A stretch of 29,592 nt of DNA from Bacteroidetes bacterium UBA7692 (lineage in GTDB: Bacteria; Bacteroidota; Bacteroidia; Chitinophagales; LD1). Under the pieces are notes generated by a model. That model was not told where the DNA came from and did not search any database. It was given only the letters and a program-made list of their open reading frames with translations. Below, piece after piece: positions 26,155 to 29,592 of the stretch (its first letter is position 1; each line of letters starts with the position of its first letter). Made by a program: the position numbers and the translations under genes. Where the stretch lies: NCBI GenBank assembly GCA_002482725.1, contig DLGO01000132.1:16750-46341 (forward strand). Direction: 5' to 3'.

Positions 26155-27462
26155 ATGAGATATAAAATACTCCTTCCTTTTTTTGCTGTAATGCTGGTAA
26201 TGAACAGCACGGCATATAGCCAGCAGCTAACTATAGAGCAGGCTATAGAGATAGCATTGAAGAACAACTTTGATATACAGATAGCCAAAACCGATGTATC
26301 CATTGCCGATAAAAACAACAGCATAGGCAATGCCGGGATGCTGCCAAGGGTTACGGGCACTATCACGGACAACTACTCGATAACCGACATTAACCAGAAG
26401 CTATCGAGCGGTAGCGAAAATTCTGGTAGGGATGCCAAATCGAATACACTGGCAGCAGGTGTGGCGCTAAACTGGACATTGTTTGACGGTGGCAGGATGT
26501 TCTTTGCGAAGTCGAGATTGAAAACGCTGGAAGAAATAAGCCTGCTGGACCTGAAAGAAAGGATACAGAACAGCATAGCTTCTGTAATAGCTGCCTACTA
26601 TGATATAGTGCGGCAGGAGCAGAACCTGAAAGGGTTTCAGGAGACGATAAAGTACAATGAGGAGCGACTGAAAATAGCAGAGTCCAAATTTAACCTGGGC
26701 ATTACTTCTAAGGTAGATATGCTGCAAGCCAAGGTAGACGTGAATGCTATAAAGGCCCAGCTGTACAGGCAGCAAACGGATATAGAGATAGCCAAAAGCA
26801 ACCTGAACAACCTGCTGGCCAGGAAAAGCGAGGAAGCATTTCAGGTGTCGGATTCTATTAATTTCAATGCTACCCCTACCCTTGCCGACCTTGCCAACAA
26901 ACTGATAGAAACCAACCCTACTATCCAAGCTTTTAAGAAAAGAGTGGAGGTGGCTAATTTGCTGAAGAAAGAATCTTTCAGCCAGTTTTTCCCTATTCTG
27001 AATTTCAATGTGGGGTATAACTATTCGAGGAACAACAACCAGGTGGGGTTCCTGTTGCTGAACCAAAGTAATGGACTAAATGTGGGCGGTTCATTGGCTG
27101 TGCCTTTGTTCAATGGATTGAATACCATACGCCAATACCAGGTGGCTAAACTAGAGACGCAGAAGTCTTCGCAGATATATAACCAGACATTATACAGCAT
27201 AAATACAGGCTTATATAATACATACAAGGACTATACTATATCGCAGCAGGTACTGGATCTGGAAGAAGACAACATATTGCTGGCAAAGGAGAATGTGAAC
27301 ATAGCATTAGAGCGGTTCAAGCTATCGCAATCGGTATCGCTGGAACTGCGCGAGGCGCAGAAGAGCTATCAGGATGCGATTATCCGCCTGGTGAATGCAA
27401 GGTATGATACGAAAACTGCCGAGACGGAATTGCTGAGGCTGAGCGGGGAGTTGGTCAAGTAA
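26155..27462 (+). CDS. TolC-family outer-membrane efflux protein
   Basis: The 435-residue protein has a signal peptide (1-22, ending TAYS-QQ). Two outer-membrane-efflux (OEP) repeats lie at about 25-230 and 250-430. Typical features are LTIEQAIEIALKNNFDI at 25-41, the long helix with NLGITSKVDMLQAKVDV near 178-194 and its repeat FKLSQSVSLELREAQKSYQD near 390. It should form the trimeric channel-tunnel through the outer membrane and periplasm that serves the RND permease encoded two genes upstream. The start lies 6 bp after the BtuF-like stop, so the three genes are one unit. A long hairpin terminator follows 18 bp downstream. Confidence 0.93.
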   Translation: MRYKILLPFFAVMLVMNSTAYSQQLTIEQAIEIALKNNFDIQIAKTDVSIADKNNSIGNAGMLPRVTGTITDNYSITDINQKLSSGSENSGRDAKSNTLAAGVALNWTLFDGGRMFFAKSRLKTLEEISLLDLKERIQNSIASVIAAYYDIVRQEQNLKGFQETIKYNEERLKIAESKFNLGITSKVDMLQAKVDVNAIKAQLYRQQTDIEIAKSNLNNLLARKSEEAFQVSDSINFNATPTLADLANKLIETNPTIQAFKKRVEVANLLKKESFSQFFPILNFNVGYNYSRNNNQVGFLLLNQSNGLNVGGSLAVPLFNGLNTIRQYQVAKLETQKSSQIYNQTLYSINTGLYNTYKDYTISQQVLDLEEDNILLAKENVNIALERFKLSQSVSLELREAQKSYQDAIIRLVNARYDTKTAETELLRLSGELVK

Positions 27463-27480
27463 TTACCTTATCGCAATAAA

Positions 27481-27518
27481 AGCAAAGAGGCGAATGGAAA
27501 TCCATTCGCCTCTTTGCT
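27481..27518. terminator. Bidirectional terminator between the efflux operon and trxB
   Basis: AGCAAAGAGGCGAATGG (27481-27497) and its exact complement (27502-27518) make a perfect 17-bp stem with an AAAT loop. On the minus strand a TTTTATT run follows, so it fits trxB best. It also closes the convergent efflux operon, whose stop is 18 bp away. Confidence 0.85.
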
Positions 27519-27536
27519 CTCTGATAATATTATAGC

Positions 27537-28481
27537 TTAAATCAAACCATGTTCGCTCAACCATCTTTCAGACTCCAGCGCGGCCATACAACCAGTGCCG
27601 GCAGCAGTAACTGCCTGCCTGTATATTTTATCCTGTAAGTCGCCACAGGCAAATACGCCTTCTACGTTGGTGCTTGCAGTGCCTTTTTTGGTAACTACAT
27701 AACCCTGCTCATCAGTATCGATATAATCTTTGAAAACTGCTGAGTTTGGCTGGTGGCCTATAGCCACAAAGAAGCCCTTGATAGGAATATCTGTACGAAC
27801 CCCTGTTTTGTTATTTACTACACGAACAGCCTCTACGCCCGTTTCGCCCAATATCTCTTCAGTATCAGTATTCCAGTGCACTTCTATATTAGGCACCTGC
27901 AATACACGGTCTACCATAATCTTGGATGCACGCATTTCGCCCCTCCTTATCAGCATGTGCACTTTGGTGCAAAGCTTGGAAAGGTACATGGCCTCTTCGC
28001 AGGCTGTATCACCCGCACCTACGATGGCTACATCGGTATTCCTGTAAAAGAAGCCATCGCACACAGCACAGGCGCTAACTCCGCTTCCATTCAGGCGCTG
28101 CTCCGAAGGCAGACCCAACCATTTAGCTTCGGCACCTGTAGCCAATATAACGGCATCGGCTTCTACCAGTTTGGTATCGTCAATCCATACTTTCTTTGGG
28201 CTGGTGCTGAAATCTACCTTTGTAGCTATGCCAAAGCGGATATCTGTACCGAAGCGCTCTGCCTGCTGGCGGAACTCTTCCATCATTTCAGGGCCCATGA
28301 CGCCTTTCGGATAACCAGGGAAATTTTCAACATCTGTTGTATTCATTAACTGGCCGCCCTGTTGCAAGCCTGTGTACATAACAGGTTTCAGGTTGGCACG
28401 TGCCGCGTAAATAGCCGCTGTATAACCAGCAGGGCCGGAACCGATAATAAGGCACGAAAATTTTTCTACTGCTTCTTCCAT
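27537..28481 (-). CDS. trxB: Thioredoxin-disulfide reductase
   Basis: From the ATG at 28481 the protein has 314 residues, the usual TrxB length. The frame stays open upstream to another ATG at 28556, but that extension (MFQRALFGCF...) is unlike the family, so I choose the later start. Motifs are FAD-binding GSGPAG at 14-19, the redox centre CAVC at 138-141 followed by DG, NADPH-binding GAGDTA at 155-160 and the second FAD motif GVFACGDLQD at 275-284. The enzyme passes electrons from NADPH through FAD to thioredoxin in the cytoplasm. It stands alone, divergent from yebC. An inverted repeat about 40 bp upstream may be regulatory. Confidence 0.97.
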   Translation of the reverse strand: MEEAVEKFSCLIIGSGPAGYTAAIYAARANLKPVMYTGLQQGGQLMNTTDVENFPGYPKGVMGPEMMEEFRQQAERFGTDIRFGIATKVDFSTSPKKVWIDDTKLVEADAVILATGAEAKWLGLPSEQRLNGSGVSACAVCDGFFYRNTDVAIVGAGDTACEEAMYLSKLCTKVHMLIRRGEMRASKIMVDRVLQVPNIEVHWNTDTEEILGETGVEAVRVVNNKTGVRTDIPIKGFFVAIGHQPNSAVFKDYIDTDEQGYVVTKKGTASTNVEGVFACGDLQDKIYRQAVTAAGTGCMAALESERWLSEHGLI

Positions 28482-28518
28482 AATATTATAAAGACGTTTA
28501 AGCGGGGCTGATATTGGG

Positions 28519-28537
28519 TTGGCTGAAAAGCAGCCAA
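28519..28537. promoter_or_regulatory. Inverted repeat upstream of trxB
   Basis: TTGGCTG, AAAAG, CAGCCAA is a perfect 7-bp inverted repeat with a 5-nt centre, 38 bp before the trxB ATG. It could be an operator or a hairpin in the leader. I cannot identify a matching promoter box with confidence. Confidence 0.35.
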
Positions 28538-28586
28538 ACAATGCCCTTTGAAACAAGAATGCAAGATTAAGGGGGATAAGGCTAAG

Positions 28587-28622
28587 GTTTTGCTAATAAA
28601 TACAAACAATTTTGCCCAAATG
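28587..28622 (+). repeat. Partial copy of the recurring intergenic element, between trxB and yebC
   Basis: ACAAACAATTTTGCCCAAAT resembles the core TAAACAATTTTACCAGTTAAAT at 17728, and the preceding TTTTGCTAATAAATA resembles the CGCTAGCAAATAACCTATA context there. The match is patchy. It lies about 90 bp before the yebC start. Confidence 0.3.
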
Positions 28623-28713
28623 TGAACATCCCCTTCCTGTATCGTTTCGGTTTGCACTCCCGTTTTTCATAAACCTTTCTATTTTAGCCCCTACTTATAT
28701 AAAACAAGCAAAC

Positions 28714-29424
28714 ATGGGTCGCGCATTTGAATACCGGAAAGAGAGAAAAATGAAGCGCTGGGGCGCAATGGCGAAAGCTTTTACCAGGATAGGAAAGGAT
28801 ATAGCAATAGCAGTAAAAGAGGGTGGTGCAAGCCCTGATACCAACTCGCGCCTGCGCCAGGCAATGCAGAACGCCAAAGCGGTGAACATGCCAAAGGACA
28901 GGGTAGACAATGCTATTAAAAAAGCTTCCTCAAAAGACTCTGAGAGCTACGAGGAGGTAACATACGAGGGATATGCTGCACACGGTGTAGCTATAGTAAT
29001 AGATACTCAAACAGATAACCCAACGCGCACGGTAGCCAATATCCGTATGTACTTCAACAAACTAAGCGGTGCAATGGGTACACAAGGCTCTGTAAGCTAT
29101 ATGTTCAAAAAAATAGCAGTTTTCCGTTTCCCTAAGGGAAGCCATAATATAGAAGAACTGGAATTTGAGCTGATAGACGGTGGATTGCTGGACCTACAAG
29201 TAGATGAGGACACCATAACAGCACATGCTGACTTTTCGGACTTTGGCAATATGGCAAGGACGCTGGAGGAAAAAGGTATAGAAGTAACTGAAAGCACCTA
29301 CGAGAAAGTGCCGGACTTTTATAAAGAGGGATTGACCGATGAGCAGGCCGATGAGGTTATTAAGCTAATAGACAAACTGGAGGAAGACGAAGACGTAAGT
29401 ATCGTGTTCCATAATATGAAGTAA
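28714..29424 (+). CDS. yebC: YebC/TACO1-family translation/regulatory protein
   Basis: From the ATG at 28714 the protein has 236 residues. The frame is open back to an ATG at 28612, but the family N-terminus in this phylum is MGRAFEYRKERKMKRWGAMA, so the later start is right. Conserved blocks include KAFTRIGKDIAIAVKEGG (21-38), NSRLRQAMQNAKAVNMPKD (44-62), YEGYAAHGVAIVID (84-97) and TDNPTRTVANIR (100-111). YebC-family proteins were first described as transcription regulators and more recently linked to relief of ribosome stalling on proline-rich stretches. A TATTTTAG box at 28680-28687 is a possible -7 element. A strong terminator follows. Confidence 0.95.
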   Translation: MGRAFEYRKERKMKRWGAMAKAFTRIGKDIAIAVKEGGASPDTNSRLRQAMQNAKAVNMPKDRVDNAIKKASSKDSESYEEVTYEGYAAHGVAIVIDTQTDNPTRTVANIRMYFNKLSGAMGTQGSVSYMFKKIAVFRFPKGSHNIEELEFELIDGGLLDLQVDEDTITAHADFSDFGNMARTLEEKGIEVTESTYEKVPDFYKEGLTDEQADEVIKLIDKLEEDEDVSIVFHNMK

Positions 29425-29446
29425 TCTTGGATACCTTATATAGTAG

Positions 29447-29475
29447 GCCCGCAGTTGTACTGCGGGCTTTTTTTT
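29447..29475 (+). terminator. Intrinsic terminator of yebC
   Basis: GCCCGCAGT (29447-29455), loop TGT, ACTGCGGGC (29459-29467) form a perfect GC-rich 9-bp stem followed directly by eight T residues. It lies 22 bp after the yebC stop. Confidence 0.95.
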
Positions 29476-29536
29476 ATGCCCTTTCCGGTAGAAAACAGCT
29501 TAATAAAGAACATTCTGAAAATATTTTTCGATTGAC

Positions 29537-29564
29537 TGTAACCTTTTACATGCTGCCCGCGTAA
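29537..29564 (+). promoter_or_regulatory. ECF-sigma-type promoter motif at the right edge
   Basis: TGTAACCTTTT with AAC at 29540-29542, a 17-bp spacer, then CGTAA at 29560-29564 fits the AAC / CGT pattern of ECF sigma factor promoters. In Bacteroidota such motifs are often found just before ECF sigma genes, from memory. The downstream gene lies outside the window, so this is a prediction. Confidence 0.4.
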
Positions 29565-29592
29565 CAGAAACCATAACAGTTTAAATCAAGAG

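Noticed and set aside
28482..28556. Longer start of thioredoxin reductase
   Set aside because: The extension is unlike any TrxB N-terminus and covers the inverted repeat upstream. The start at 28481 gives the standard length and motif spacing.
28612..28713. Longer start of YebC
   Set aside because: The family N-terminus MGRAFEYRKERK begins at 28714, and a possible promoter box lies within the upstream stretch.

Overview
The window is a stretch of chromosome from a member of the Bacteroidota, most likely a relative of the Chitinophagaceae; genus and species cannot be told by eye. Three things support this. There is a PorP/SprF-type outer-membrane protein beside a giant adhesin with a type B (CHU_C) type IX secretion (T9SS) sorting domain. 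Several genes have TTG-N17-TAnnTTTG promoters, the form used by the Bacteroidota housekeeping sigma factor. The YebC and SbcC/SbcD sequences are of the Bacteroidota kind. I see no phage, transposase, tRNA, rRNA or CRISPR array.

Region 1 (1-10268, all minus strand) is devoted to the cell surface and T9SS. A 1707-residue adhesin-like protein, a PorP/SprF-family protein and a PorE-like TPR/beta-propeller/OmpA protein form one operon read in that order, closed by a clear intrinsic terminator. Next comes a secreted M43 (pappalysin-like) metalloprotease that runs off the left edge of the window. The SprF-like protein probably helps secrete or anchor the adhesin, and the OmpA protein would tie the assembly to peptidoglycan.

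Region 2 (10478-17551) is housekeeping. sbcD and sbcC overlap by 4 bp and encode the Mre11/Rad50-like nuclease. era (ribosome-assembly GTPase) is divergent from them. A 770-bp gene-free tract of hairpins and short repeats follows, and then a sugar-1-phosphate nucleotidyltransferase on the minus strand.

Region 3 (17552-22094) starts with an intergenic region that is itself one large imperfect palindrome of about 165 bp. From it reads a two-gene plus-strand unit: a TPR-AAA+ ATPase and a TPR protein with six predicted membrane helices. Their joint function is unknown to me. Tail to tail with these lie a secreted thioredoxin-fold protein and a small four-helix membrane protein.

Region 4 (22223-27462) is a tight operon: an RND efflux permease, a BtuF-like metal/cobalamin-receptor-fold protein with no signal peptide, and a TolC-family outer-membrane channel. 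No periplasmic adaptor gene accompanies them. A 17-bp-stem terminator separates the operon from convergent trxB (thioredoxin reductase). yebC follows on the plus strand with its own terminator. An ECF-sigma-type promoter motif at the right edge suggests that a regulatory gene begins just outside the window.

The most unusual features are the recurring palindromic element upstream of gene starts, the two large domains apparently nested in matching loops of the adhesin's Ig-like repeats, the ATPase/TPR-membrane pair, and the RND operon in which a receptor-fold gene sits where an adaptor might be expected.
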